A stretch of DNA of 64,000 bases from Planctomycetaceae bacterium (GTDB taxonomy: Bacteria; Planctomycetota; Planctomycetia; Planctomycetales; Planctomycetaceae). Both the position numbers and the translations under genes were made by a program. The DNA is taken from positions 1-64,000 of the forward strand of contig PBSL01000009.1 of assembly GCA_002726205.1 (NCBI GenBank), written 5' to 3'. The notes below the pieces were generated by a model, which saw only the letters and a program-made list of their open reading frames with translations, was not told where the DNA came from and ran no database searches. Shown here piece after piece: positions 25,201 through 33,405 of the stretch. Position 1 is the stretch's first letter; the number at the start of each line of letters is the position of its first letter.

Positions 25201-28200
25201 GATTGGTGTTGAGCATCAGCCTGGCCGTTTGTCCCGGCCGGTACTCGCGACGATCGGCGATCAGCTCGAGGTCGTTGAACCGGAAGTCTTTTCCGTCGAA
25301 TTCGGGTCCACGGACAACGAACACCGATCCTCCCTCGACCTGGTGTTCGTCGGCGTCCTCGAGTTGGCAGACGAGCCGGTACTGGCCGGCGTCGGTGGCC
25401 TTCATCGTCAGCGACGCAAGTCCCTCGGCATCGGTCGTGATTTTCCAGGACCGCTCCTTTTTTTCCCTGGGTTCGCCTTGCTCATTGTAGGTCACGTGAA
25501 AGATCGTCGCGGTTCCCTTGGCCTTGACCGGGCGTCCGTCGGGCGTCCGCGCCTGGATACTGGCCCGGATTGTCTCGCCGGTGCGGTAATGCCCGCGATC
25601 GAGCCAGGTGACCACCTGGAAGGCCTTGCGGGCTGCCAGCACCTGGCCGGTGCCGACGATCGTCCGGCGTGACCGGTCAAGCACCTCGGCGGTGATCCGG
25701 TAGCGGTGATCGGTGTCTCCGTGGAACTGTTGGGCCACCGACGAGTCGATGCGAACCGTCAGTGTGCCGTCGGGTCCGATTGCCGCCTCGTTCTCCATCA
25801 CCAGTTCCGGCGGCGCCTGTCTTCCACCCCACCACGGGGGGAGCGGACAGAGACAGCCCCAGCGACGCCAGCCGGGGTACCAGTCGTAGTCGGGCGTGAA
25901 CCATCCGTAGCCGTTGCCGTAGAGCCAGTCCCAGCGGCCGACCGGGAACCAGCGCTTGGGGTGGGTTTCCCGGTGCACCCGGTAACGAACCGTGGCGTTG
26001 GTGACCGGGCCGCCGAAGTAGTACTTGGCCCGGATCGTCGCGTTGATGACCTCGCCGAGTCGAACGGGTCGCTCGGGAGCCTCGATGGTCACCTCGAATT
26101 CCGGTTTCTTGTATTCCTCGACCCGGAAGGATCCTCCACCGCCGACCCGCCGGCTGGTGAAGATGGGGTCGGACTTTTTCGGGTCGATGCTGGCGCGGTA
26201 GCGGCCCAGCTCGGCATCCTCGGGCAGCGAGACCTCGCCGTCGAATCCGCCGAAGGCATCGGTCGTGAACTGTTTTTCCAGGACCGGCTTGCCCCGGGGA
26301 CCGTTCACGCGAACAACGACACGCCGGTTGGCAAACAGTGAATGGTCGGGCTTGTCGTAGCGGGCATTACGGATCCAGAACTTGAACTTGGCCACCTGGC
26401 CGGGTCGATAGACCGGCCGATCGGTAATCGCATAGACACGGGAGCGGTCGTAGATCGGAACCTGGTGGCGGCCAATCCACGCGCGGCGGAAACCCAGGTA
26501 GGCCAGTCGCTTGTCGGGGCCGCGGGCGATCACCAGCCACTGGAACCGGTTTTGGCGGTCCGGCGGGTCGGGGAAAACCTGTCCCCGGGCATCGGTGAAC
26601 TCGGCAAACTGGTTGATATCGATCTGGTAACGATTGTTGGCAATCCGTTTCTGTGCGTAACCGAAGAACTCGACGTTGGCCTTGGGGATCGGTTGCCCGC
26701 TGGTAGCGTCGGCCAGGAAGTAGTAGTCCCGCCCGTCGAGCCGCTTGTGAGCCAGGGCGGTGTCGCTGATCCAGATGATGATCCGGCTGGTGTTACCGTC
26801 GCCGATATCGGCGGTCAGCAGGTAAGCCCCGGCTTTCTGCAGGGGCGTGGTCACCGTGATCCGGCGATCGCGGTGACCGGGTCGCGGCTTGAGATCCTGG
26901 GCCCAGGTGGCGACCTGGTCTCCGAGGTACTTTCGCTGATTCTCGGTGACCAGTCGGTACCCGATGTTACCGATATTGATCCGGCGGTAGTCGATCCGCG
27001 GGGGGCGGGCCTTGATGTAATTCTTGACGTCGTCGAGCAACATCTCGACATGGATCCGGTGGGCGGTGAACTGAACCCTTCGGCCGTTGCGGAACCGGTA
27101 TTCCAGCGAGGCCGGCCGGCCGGCCGGGTGGACCCGGGCACTGTCGAACTGGCCCCAGTTGGCGATGATCTGGTCGAGTCGGTTTCTGCGATGGTTGTTG
27201 GACCCGGGACCGAATCGGTCGATTGCCTGCTTCCAGTACGCGGCCGCGCGGGGGTATTGCTGTCGATTCTCGTAGAGTCCCGCCAACGTCTCGAGTGCGC
27301 TGCCGACCGGCGCAATTCTTGGGTCGTCGGCGTTGGCCACACGTTTGAGCAGGTTGATGAAGTTGAACTCGGCGGGCAGCGCGAAGCGTCGAATTCCGGT
27401 CGCCAGGCGTGCAATCGTTTCGGTGTCCTTCAGCCCGCCAACGGCCCAGGGACCGCTGGCATTGTCGGCTTCGTCGTCTTTGACGACGGCGTTGCGTGGC
27501 TGGATTCCGGCGTGACGCATCGTCTGGACCCCGAATTCCTGCTGCAGGAATCTCACCCGTGTCATCAGGACCTGTGGCCCTCGCGCCGCGTTGGCCTGTA
27601 CGGCTGCTGCCAGTGCCCATCGCCACCGCTGGCCGTCGGTGGTGGCGGCCTCGTAACTTTCGGGCAACCGGTGAAAGACCGGGGCACCCTCCTCGTCAAC
27701 CGGGGCACCCCGGGGGGCACCGCCGAAGCCGAATCCTCTGAAGCCAAACCCGGAGTTCTCGAAATCGGGCGGGCTGGCCGGATCGGTCAGACCGGTCAGC
27801 CGCCAGGAGCTGCCGTAACTGCGGCCGAGCATGAGAATCCGTGCGAACTCGAGGTAGAAGCTGTCCAGGCCCTTGCGGTTGTTGTCGCGGGTGGCCAACA
27901 GGCGGGCCTGCCCGAGCAGGTCCAGTGCACCGGCACGGTCCTGCTCGAAGGCATTGACGAACCGGCCCCGGGTCCGGCCCCGGCCGCGGCCGCGTTGGAA
28001 TTCTCCAGCGACAATCATCCCGTAGTGTGGCCCGTCGGCGAGAGTCTGGGCGGCGGCCAGCAGCAACCGCCAGTTGCCGGCATGGATCCGGACAGCCTTG
28101 TCGCGCAAGGCGTCGATTTCCGACTCGCGCCGCAGCCGCGCCAGGCACAGCAGGGCCTGTTTCAGGTCGTTACCAACCATCGCGGGGTCATTACCGCGAT

Positions 28201-28381
28201 CGTGGGCAAGTCGCGTGTAGATGGCCAGGGCATCACGGAAATTGCCGGCCTTGAAGACCTTGGCCGCCTGGGCACGCTGTGCCGGCGGCGGCGGCTGTGC
28301 CGGCAGGGCGGCGACAGCCAACAACAGGACCACGCCACCGATGAGCAACAGGCCGGTTCCACCAGTTCGTCTCGCGTACAT
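22259..28381 (-). CDS. Alpha-2-macroglobulin-like exported protein, thioester motif degenerate
   Basis: A 2040-residue exported protein. It has a signal peptide (1-29), an N-terminal helical region resembling TPRs (about 35-380), an MG2 domain (YAITDRPVYRPGQVAKFKFW near 650) and further MG domains. An aromatic patch rich in Trp/Tyr/Gly lies at about 811-850, a Gly/Ala-rich bait-like stretch at 1238-1279, the A2M domain at about 1280-1370, and an alpha-alpha toroid (about 1490-1790). Bacterial A2M proteins trap proteases through a Cys-x-x-Gln thioester. Here the site reads KSTEKT, with Ser1504 for Cys and Lys1507 for Gln, while the flanking LPYLV and LNRFLP are conserved. So covalent trapping is unlikely. 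No penicillin-binding-protein partner (pbpC) is adjacent. Confidence 0.92.
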   Translation of the reverse strand: MYARRTGGTGLLLIGGVVLLLAVAALPAQPPPPAQRAQAAKVFKAGNFRDALAIYTRLAHDRGNDPAMVGNDLKQALLCLARLRRESEIDALRDKAVRIHAGNWRLLLAAAQTLADGPHYGMIVAGEFQRGRGRGRTRGRFVNAFEQDRAGALDLLGQARLLATRDNNRKGLDSFYLEFARILMLGRSYGSSWRLTGLTDPASPPDFENSGFGFRGFGFGGAPRGAPVDEEGAPVFHRLPESYEAATTDGQRWRWALAAAVQANAARGPQVLMTRVRFLQQEFGVQTMRHAGIQPRNAVVKDDEADNASGPWAVGGLKDTETIARLATGIRRFALPAEFNFINLLKRVANADDPRIAPVGSALETLAGLYENRQQYPRAAAYWKQAIDRFGPGSNNHRRNRLDQIIANWGQFDSARVHPAGRPASLEYRFRNGRRVQFTAHRIHVEMLLDDVKNYIKARPPRIDYRRINIGNIGYRLVTENQRKYLGDQVATWAQDLKPRPGHRDRRITVTTPLQKAGAYLLTADIGDGNTSRIIIWISDTALAHKRLDGRDYYFLADATSGQPIPKANVEFFGYAQKRIANNRYQIDINQFAEFTDARGQVFPDPPDRQNRFQWLVIARGPDKRLAYLGFRRAWIGRHQVPIYDRSRVYAITDRPVYRPGQVAKFKFWIRNARYDKPDHSLFANRRVVVRVNGPRGKPVLEKQFTTDAFGGFDGEVSLPEDAELGRYRASIDPKKSDPIFTSRRVGGGGSFRVEEYKKPEFEVTIEAPERPVRLGEVINATIRAKYYFGGPVTNATVRYRVHRETHPKRWFPVGRWDWLYGNGYGWFTPDYDWYPGWRRWGCLCPLPPWWGGRQAPPELVMENEAAIGPDGTLTVRIDSSVAQQFHGDTDHRYRITAEVLDRSRRTIVGTGQVLAARKAFQVVTWLDRGHYRTGETIRASIQARTPDGRPVKAKGTATIFHVTYNEQGEPREKKERSWKITTDAEGLASLTMKATDAGQYRLVCQLEDADEHQVEGGSVFVVRGPEFDGKDFRFNDLELIADRREYRPGQTARLMLNTNRRDSTVLLFLRPENGVYHRPQVLTLKGKSTVIEVPVGLKDMPNFHVEVVTISDGRVHSVVRELVVPPEDRVVNVEVTPSAKEYRPGAPASVDLKLTDAQGKPLAASLVLSMYDKSVEYISGGSNVSGIREFFWKWRRRHTPQTQSSLDRYFGILLQKSEKRMQPLGVFGNQVAMENSMMAGGGRLGGARRAVAKSAMRAAPEAVADAAPGGGAGANLVQPTVRREFADTALWAAAVTTDKDGKARVKLEMPENLTTWKLRAWAMGHGTNVGEETAEVLTTKNVLVRLQAPRFFTTTDEVVLSANVHNYLEEAKSALVRLELDGGTLDAGGVTERRVMVPAGGEARVDWRVKVLKPGEAVVRMAALTDSESDAMELRFPVHVHGMLKTESLSGVVRADQESATFDLTVPADRQPDQTRLEIRYSPTLAGALVDALPYLVNSKNKSTEKTLNRFLPTVITHNLLRKLKIDLEAVRRQRTNLNPQEIGEAGQRWRRINPNPVFDPVEVTRLVKAGVKALTEMQLADGGWGWFSGYGERSGPHTTATIVHGLTLARANDVAIVPDVYQKAVGWLKRYQQEQRTRLTNAATKTKPFKSRADNIDALVFRVLVDTGSVDRPMGDFLFRDRIGLSTYGKGLLGLALHRMQDPQRLAIVMKNIDQFLQQDDQNQTAYLHLPDGGHWWRWYGNEIEANAVYLKLLALTNPRDIRASRLVKYLLNNRRHATYWQNTRDTALCIEAMAEFLQNSGEGTPDLSISVLVDGKQHKQVRVTAENLFSFDNALVLTGKAVTNGRHRIELRRKGRGPLYFNSYLTNFTTEDFITKAGLEIKVQRKYYRLVPRPGATSKVSGSRGQSLKQRVEKYDRRPVKHLAELTSGDLVEIELEIESKNDYEYLVFEDPKAAGFEPVDRQSGYTGGFPSVYRQLRDDRVSFFLRHLNRGRHSVSYRMRAETPGRFSALPTRGTAVYAPELRANSDEITIKILDR

Positions 28382-28505
28382 CGTTTGTGTCCTTGCGCCC
28401 GCTGGATCCTTGATTGTCCTGTTTCCGTTGAATGGCGTCGAGAGAACAGGGAAAAGCCGGATGGAGAATTGGACGAATCCGGTCCGCGATGAGTTCCCTC
28501 GAGGG

Positions 28506-28550
28506 AAAAAAAATCCGCGAGCCAGTCCCGTTGCGGGGCCGGCTCGCGGA
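28506..28550 (-). terminator. Intrinsic terminator after the YTV-protein gene
   Basis: Read on the minus strand, a perfect 10-bp stem (TCCGCGAGCC at 28514-28523 pairing with 28541-28550) closes a 17-base loop and is followed by eight T residues (28506-28513). It lies about 90 bases past the stop codon at 28638 and before the start of the macroglobulin gene at 28381, so those two minus-strand genes are probably separate transcription units. Confidence 0.85.
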
Positions 28551-28637
28551 GGACCGGGTCGGGAGTGCGACCCGCTGGAAGGGCTCGTGTTGAAGGGCCC
28601 TTTGTTTCCCGCGTGTTTCAGCGTGGCTGATCGAGGC

Positions 28638-30008
28638 TTACTTTGTGCAGGTTTCGCAGTCCCTGGGTTTCGAGCAGGTCGACCTGATCTTCAGTGGTAT
28701 GGTCACGCGGACCGGGACACGCCTGGTGACGGTCCGCGGCACGCAGCGGGTCACCTTGTACTCGACCTGTCGGGGAACCTTCTTGGGTCGCGTCACGATC
28801 CGGGTGTAGCAGACCTTGCGGGGAGCACAGTAGGGCACCTTGCGGGTCCGCGTCTCGGTCCGGCAACCGTGAACCGTGTAAGGCACCTTGCGGGTCCGGC
28901 GTTCGCGGACGACCTTGCAGACGGTGTAGGCCACCTTCTTCTTGTGGGTTTTTTCTTTCCATTCACAGATCGTATAGGGGACCTTGCGAGTGCGGCACTC
29001 GCGGACGATCTTGCAGGCGGTGTAGGGCACCCGCTTGGTCTTGTGTTCACGGACGACCTTGCAGACGGTGTAGGGCACCTGTTTCTTCGTGCAGACGGGA
29101 ATCTCGCGGCAGACGGTGTAGGGCACTCGCTTGTGCTTGATCTCGGTGACGTGGGTTGTACACGAGACCTTCTTCTTGACTCTCCTGGGAACCCAGACCC
29201 GTTTGCAGACCATCCGGGGAGCACAGGCCACCCGGGCCGGCTTCTCACATCCAGGCCGGGTGATCTCGCCACTGCAGGACCGGATGACCGGAGTGCGGCA
29301 GGGAACCTTCACCGTTTTCCATTCGCCTCCGTCGACCTCGACTTCCTTCTCCAGGACGATCGGCTTGCAGACCTTCCAGGTGACGTCCTTGTAGTGTGTT
29401 TCGCGGATCGTCTTGACACTGCGAGAGGTGACCGTGCGGTACTTCGTCTCGTGCACCTTCCGGCAGACCGTGTAGCTGACATTGCGGTACTTCGTCTGCG
29501 AAACGTGACGGCGGACGGTATAGGACTCTTCACGGTACTTCGTCTTGTGGACCGGGTGACGTGTCGTGTAGGTCACCGTTTTGTAACGGGTCTCGGGCAC
29601 CTTGCGGCAGACCGTATACGACTCCTTGCGGTACTTCCGCTCGCATGTCGGGATCTTCACCGTGTAGCACTTGTTGCGGTATTTCGTTTCGTAGATCGTC
29701 CGAGTGCACTCGAGCGGGATCTTCTCACAGACCGTGTCAAAGACCGTCTTGTAGACGGTGAACTCCTTGGGTTCCCAGACAGTCTCCTTCATCTTCTTGT
29801 ACTCGGTCCGGCAGCGAACCCGCGCCGTGCAGTATTCGTCGCTGGCACGGCAGGCCTTGGTCGGGCAGGCACGATAACTGGTCGCACCGCAGTACCCGGC
29901 TCGTGCCGTCGAACACGTTGACGTGATTCCCGCGACGAGGGCGGTCAGGACCAGGAAACGCACCGTTGGTCGTCGGGCCGTTCGAATCGTCGGTGTTGGA
30001 AACGCCAT
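28638..30008 (-). CDS. Cysteine-rich YTV-repeat protein (planctomycete cell-wall type)
   Basis: A 456-residue exported protein: basic N-terminus, hydrophobic core (about 18-30) and an Ala-Arg-Ala-Gly cleavage area. The mature part is built from short irregular repeats of about 12-20 residues centred on Tyr-Thr-Val-Cys, for example VPYTVCKVVRE. Eight YTV triplets plus YTA/YTI/YTT variants are visible. It is rich in Lys, Arg and Cys, with frequent Lys/Arg pairs. Proteins with such YTV motifs are known from the proteinaceous wall fraction of Rhodopirellula baltica, where disulfide cross-linking is suspected. The opposite strand is open over most of the gene because of the repeats; that frame has no domain logic and was ignored. 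A strong terminator follows. Structural role inferred. Confidence 0.85.
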   Translation of the reverse strand: MAFPTPTIRTARRPTVRFLVLTALVAGITSTCSTARAGYCGATSYRACPTKACRASDEYCTARVRCRTEYKKMKETVWEPKEFTVYKTVFDTVCEKIPLECTRTIYETKYRNKCYTVKIPTCERKYRKESYTVCRKVPETRYKTVTYTTRHPVHKTKYREESYTVRRHVSQTKYRNVSYTVCRKVHETKYRTVTSRSVKTIRETHYKDVTWKVCKPIVLEKEVEVDGGEWKTVKVPCRTPVIRSCSGEITRPGCEKPARVACAPRMVCKRVWVPRRVKKKVSCTTHVTEIKHKRVPYTVCREIPVCTKKQVPYTVCKVVREHKTKRVPYTACKIVRECRTRKVPYTICEWKEKTHKKKVAYTVCKVVRERRTRKVPYTVHGCRTETRTRKVPYCAPRKVCYTRIVTRPKKVPRQVEYKVTRCVPRTVTRRVPVRVTIPLKIRSTCSKPRDCETCTK

Positions 30009-30324
30009 CGGTTGGTTTCTTTGGATGCTCGTCGGTCTGTTCGAGGCCGCCGGGATGACGGGAGGATCACGACCGGATTGACCGTCACGACCCGATCAAC
30101 CCACGAAACCCTCTCTTCTTTCCTCGGCACTCCGCCCGGCAAACTCCAGTGAACCTTGAATCTCTTCCCAGTCGTTGGTTCTTTCCAATTCCCCCCAGAC
30201 TGCTTATCCCGAAGACTCGGCCCTGAGAACCAGCGGTCCTCAGTCGGATGCCGAGCTGTTAGGATGAGTCCAGCGGTCGATTCGCGCCGGGTTTTGCGTC
30301 AGTAACAGGGACAGGGGAGCCGGG
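30009..30324. other. Divergent intergenic region, no gene seen
   Basis: A 316-base gap between the YTV-protein gene (minus) and the isomerase gene (plus), which must hold both promoters. It is less GC-rich than its surroundings, with pyrimidine-rich stretches near 30110-30190. A TAGGAT hexamer at 30260-30265 could be a -10 box for the isomerase gene, but no clear -35 box is present. No RNA gene or reading frame was recognised. Confidence 0.5.
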
Positions 30325-31149
30325 ATGAAATTTGCGATTTGCCAGGAGATGTTCGAGGGTTGGGAGTGGGAACGGCAGTGTCGAGTGATCTCGGAGGTCG
30401 GCTACACGGGCATCGAAGCGGCGCCGTTTGCGTTGGCCGAGACGATCGATGCACTGGGGCCGGAGGCACGGGTCGAGTTGCGGGAGCGGGCGGCAGGGCA
30501 TGGCCTGGAGATCATCGGCCTGCACTGGTTGTTGGCCAAGACCGAGGGGTTGTACCTGACCTCGCCGGAGGCGTCGGTCCGGGCGGCGACGCGGGACTAC
30601 CTGGTCGCGTTGGGCGATGCGTGTGCCGACCTGGGTGGCCACCTGATGGTCTTTGGTTCACCGGCCCAGAGAAATCTCCTGCCCGGAGTGACCCGGGAAC
30701 AGGCGATGGAATATGCCGCGGAGATCTTCGTGGCCGTGATGCCACGCCTGGCCGAGCGGGGCGTGACAATCTGCATGGAGCCGCTGACGACCAATGAGAC
30801 CGATTTCATCACGACCTGTGGTGATGCGGTGGAGTTGATCGAGCGGGTGGCGGCCGAGAATTTTGTTCTGCACCAGGATGTCAAGGCGATGGTCGGGCAG
30901 GAAACCGATTCGGTGCCCGAGTTGATTCACCGCCACGCCGCGCAACTGGGACACTTTCACGTCAACGACACCAACTTGTTGGGCCCGGGGATGGGCGAGA
31001 CCGATTTCGTACCGATTCTCTCGGCACTCGAGGACGTTGGATACGACGGGTGGGTTTCGGTCGAGGTGTTTGACTACGATCCCGGACCCGAGCACATAGC
31101 GCGGACGAGTTTCGAGAACCTGCAAGCGGCGCTGGCAGCCAGTCGATGA
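30325..31149 (+). CDS. Sugar phosphate isomerase/epimerase-like TIM barrel (AP endonuclease family 2)
   Basis: A 274-residue cytosolic protein. The expected metal-binding ladder of xylose-isomerase-like barrels is visible: Glu in ICMEPL, Asp in LHQDVKAM, His in GHFHVND and Glu in VSVEVFDY. These place it with 3-epimerases and hydroxypyruvate isomerase-like enzymes. There is no signal peptide, unlike many planctomycete relatives. A purine-rich AGGGGAG lies 5-11 bases before the ATG at 30325. It is a single gene convergent with rnc. The substrate is unknown. Confidence 0.82.
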   Translation: MKFAICQEMFEGWEWERQCRVISEVGYTGIEAAPFALAETIDALGPEARVELRERAAGHGLEIIGLHWLLAKTEGLYLTSPEASVRAATRDYLVALGDACADLGGHLMVFGSPAQRNLLPGVTREQAMEYAAEIFVAVMPRLAERGVTICMEPLTTNETDFITTCGDAVELIERVAAENFVLHQDVKAMVGQETDSVPELIHRHAAQLGHFHVNDTNLLGPGMGETDFVPILSALEDVGYDGWVSVEVFDYDPGPEHIARTSFENLQAALAASR

Positions 31150-31162
31150 GCGACCTCGCTCA
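31147..31162. terminator. Small hairpin spanning both stop codons of convergent genes
   Basis: TGAGCG at 31147-31152 pairs perfectly with CGCTCA at 31157-31162 around a four-base loop. The left arm contains the stop of the isomerase gene and the right arm the stop of rnc on the other strand. No T-tract follows, so termination is only possible. Confidence 0.25.
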
Positions 31163-31924
31163 GCTGCGATCATTCGGGAGCGGTTGCGCATCGGCCGACC
31201 GTTCCTGTTCTCCGGCACCACGCAGCAGTTCCAGGGCCCGCTGGGCGGCCAGTTGCTCGGCCTCCTTCTTGGTCGGACCCCAGGCTGCCGGAAAGGTCTC
31301 GTCGGAGATCCTCGCCGCGATCTGGAAGCACTTGGCGTGGTCGGGTCCCTGTTCATCCAGGAGTTGGTAGACGGGAATTTCTCCGTAGCGTTTCTGTGCA
31401 ATCTGTTGCAGCAGGTGCTTGTAGTTGCGGGACTCGTCGTCGGCTGCCCGGTCGATCCGTTCTGCCAGGCAGTTTTCGACCACTGCCCGGGCGGAGTCGT
31501 AACCCCCGTCGTGGTAGACCCCGGCCACGACGGCTTCGAAGACGGCGGCGAGGATGGACGAGGGAATCGAGCGGTGGCCGGGTCCCTGCCCGAGTCCCTT
31601 GCCCAGTTTCAGGCATTCAGCCAGGCCCAACTCGACACTGATTTCAGCACATGCCGTTCGGCTGACGACGACGGACTTGATCCGGGTCAACTCGCCCTCG
31701 GGACGCTCGGGAAACCGTTCGAACAGGAAGTCGCAGACGACGAGTCCCAACACGGCATCGCCGAGGAATTCCAGTCGTTCGTTGGAATCGAGCCGGGTTG
31801 GAGCACTGGAAGAATGGGTCAGGCAGCGACGGAGGATCTCGAGGTTGTGGAACCGGTAGTCGATCGCCTGCTGGCATGCTTCCAATTGGCTTTCCCAGGA
31901 AAGCTCGTCATTTTCCGTTGCCAC
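31160..31924 (-). CDS. rnc: Ribonuclease III
   Basis: Double-strand-specific endoribonuclease, 254 residues. The catalytic signature NERLEFLGDAVLGLVV is at about 48-63, and the second acidic cluster (Asp/Glu) lies in ILAAVFEAVVAGVYHDGG. A C-terminal double-stranded RNA-binding domain (about 165-235) ends with GPTKKEAEQLAAQRALELL. It processes rRNA precursors and structured mRNAs. An N-terminal extension of about 12 residues and a C-terminal tail of about 18 are not part of the core. The HtrA gene diverges upstream. Confidence 0.95.
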   Translation of the reverse strand: MATENDELSWESQLEACQQAIDYRFHNLEILRRCLTHSSSAPTRLDSNERLEFLGDAVLGLVVCDFLFERFPERPEGELTRIKSVVVSRTACAEISVELGLAECLKLGKGLGQGPGHRSIPSSILAAVFEAVVAGVYHDGGYDSARAVVENCLAERIDRAADDESRNYKHLLQQIAQKRYGEIPVYQLLDEQGPDHAKCFQIAARISDETFPAAWGPTKKEAEQLAAQRALELLRGAGEQERSADAQPLPNDRS

Positions 31925-32187
31925 CGCCGTGACACCTCGTTCTTGTTTTCGCCCTTGTTTTCAGTCCTGTTATCACTGGGGAACGGGGCCGTCGGGTGTA
32001 TTGTCGGCCTGTTCTCCGAAGGGAAACGTCAGTGCAAACTAGGAGGGCCGTTGGTGAAAGTCAACGAGTGTCCAACAGGTCTGGAGAGTCTTGACGTAAG
32101 CTCATACACTGGAGCCGGACGGGGGCAGATTCTCGCGATGAACGACTGGGCCCGTCGGTCAAAGACAGTTGAGATGGGAGTGCAACG

Positions 32188-33390
32188 ATGAAGTTGATTC
32201 GCAGCAGTTCTCTTTGGCTTTTGTCGGTGGCCTGCGGTGTCTGCGTGGTTGCCGCGGTCGGGTTTGGTCAACGGTCCGGGAATGCCAGGATCGCCACCGC
32301 CGCCACTGCCGTGGAACTCTCCAGTGTCTTTCGCGAGGTGTCGCGCAAGGTTCTTCCGGGCGTCGTTTCGATTCGCGTCAAGCAGAAGTTGCCGGCCGGC
32401 GCCGCCGGAAACGGCAACGAGGACCTCGAGAAGTTCTTCGAGGAACATCCGGAACTGCCCGAGAGATTTCGCGAGTTCTTTGGGCGCCAGGGCAGCCGGG
32501 CCCCCCGGAATCCTCAGGGAATGGGTTCAGGGTTCATCATTGACCGTCGTGGAACCATCCTGACCAACTACCACGTTGTTCGAAATGCCGAGGAGCTGAT
32601 GGTCCGGCTGCATGACGGCCGGGAATTCGTGGCCAAGGACGTGAAGGGTGACCCGCGGACCGACGTGGCGGTCATCAGGATCGAGGGAGCCGGCGACCTC
32701 TCGCCGGTGATGCTGGGCGACAGCGACCGGATCCAGGTGGGAGACTGGGTCCTGGCCGTGGGCAGTCCCTTCGGGCTGGACCTGACGGTCACCGCCGGCA
32801 TTATCAGTGCCAAGGGGCGAGGACCGGGGATTGCCGAGCGTGAGGATTTTCTGCAGACCGACGCTGCGATCAACCCGGGCAACAGCGGCGGACCGCTGGT
32901 GGACATGAGTGGGCGGGTGATTGGAATCAATACGGCGATTGCCACCAGCACACGTTCGTCGGCGGGAGTCGGGTTCGCGGTGCCGGTCAACATGGTTCGC
33001 TGGGTCAGCCGCCAGCTGATCGACAACGGCTCGGTCAAACGAGCCTGGCTGGGTGTCGGGGTCAGTCCGGTCGATGCCACGGTGGCCCGGAAGTTCGACG
33101 TCAAGATCGGCCAGGGAGCGATCGTTGGCCAGGTCATGAAGGAGTCGCCGGCGGCTCTCGCCGGGATCGTCACCGACGACATCATCCTGAAATTCAACAA
33201 CCAGGTCGTCAACGGTCCCAGGAGCCTGCAGGGAATTGTCGAGAGGCTCGAGGTGGGTAAGACCTACGCGATGTCGGTTCGCCGGAGTGGCAAGGCCCGG
33301 CCGATCAAGGTGACCGTGGCAGAGATGCCAGAACGGCCCCGGTTGGTTCCCCGTCGTGATCCCGGGAAGAAACGGCAACCGCCCGAGTGA
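32188..33390 (+). CDS. HtrA/DegP-type serine protease with one PDZ domain
   Basis: Extracytoplasmic quality-control protease, 400 residues. A signal peptide or anchor lies at about 8-27. The trypsin-like domain carries the full triad: His129 in TNYHVV, Asp159 in RTDVAVI and Ser233 in NPGNSGGPLV. A single PDZ domain follows (about 265-375, beginning near AWLGVGVSPVD), then a basic, proline-containing tail. A low-complexity Glu-rich segment precedes the protease domain. The ATG at 32188 gives a proper signal peptide. The 263 bases upstream, shared with divergent rnc, are not otherwise explained. Confidence 0.93.
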   Translation: MKLIRSSSLWLLSVACGVCVVAAVGFGQRSGNARIATAATAVELSSVFREVSRKVLPGVVSIRVKQKLPAGAAGNGNEDLEKFFEEHPELPERFREFFGRQGSRAPRNPQGMGSGFIIDRRGTILTNYHVVRNAEELMVRLHDGREFVAKDVKGDPRTDVAVIRIEGAGDLSPVMLGDSDRIQVGDWVLAVGSPFGLDLTVTAGIISAKGRGPGIAEREDFLQTDAAINPGNSGGPLVDMSGRVIGINTAIATSTRSSAGVGFAVPVNMVRWVSRQLIDNGSVKRAWLGVGVSPVDATVARKFDVKIGQGAIVGQVMKESPAALAGIVTDDIILKFNNQVVNGPRSLQGIVERLEVGKTYAMSVRRSGKARPIKVTVAEMPERPRLVPRRDPGKKRQPPE

Positions 33391-33402
33391 CGGTTCGGGC
33401 GG
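33379..33402. terminator. GC-rich hairpin between convergent genes
   Basis: CCGCCCGA (33379-33386) pairs with TCGGGCGG (33395-33402) around an eight-base loop that includes the stop codon of the HtrA-type gene. It lies directly before the end of the convergent DUF1570-like gene at 33406. No long T-tract is present on either strand, so it is a candidate bidirectional terminator only. Confidence 0.4.
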
Positions 33403-33405
33403 GGT

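Noticed and set aside
26342-28492. A 716-codon plus-strand open frame opposite the macroglobulin
   Set aside because: Composition is Gly/Val/Asp-rich with no motif, and the opposite strand encodes recognisable MG and signal-peptide features.
28221-29921. A 566-codon plus-strand frame over the YTV gene with its own repeats
   Set aside because: The repeats are the antisense of the YTV repeats; it has no signal peptide, and the terminator fits the minus-strand gene.
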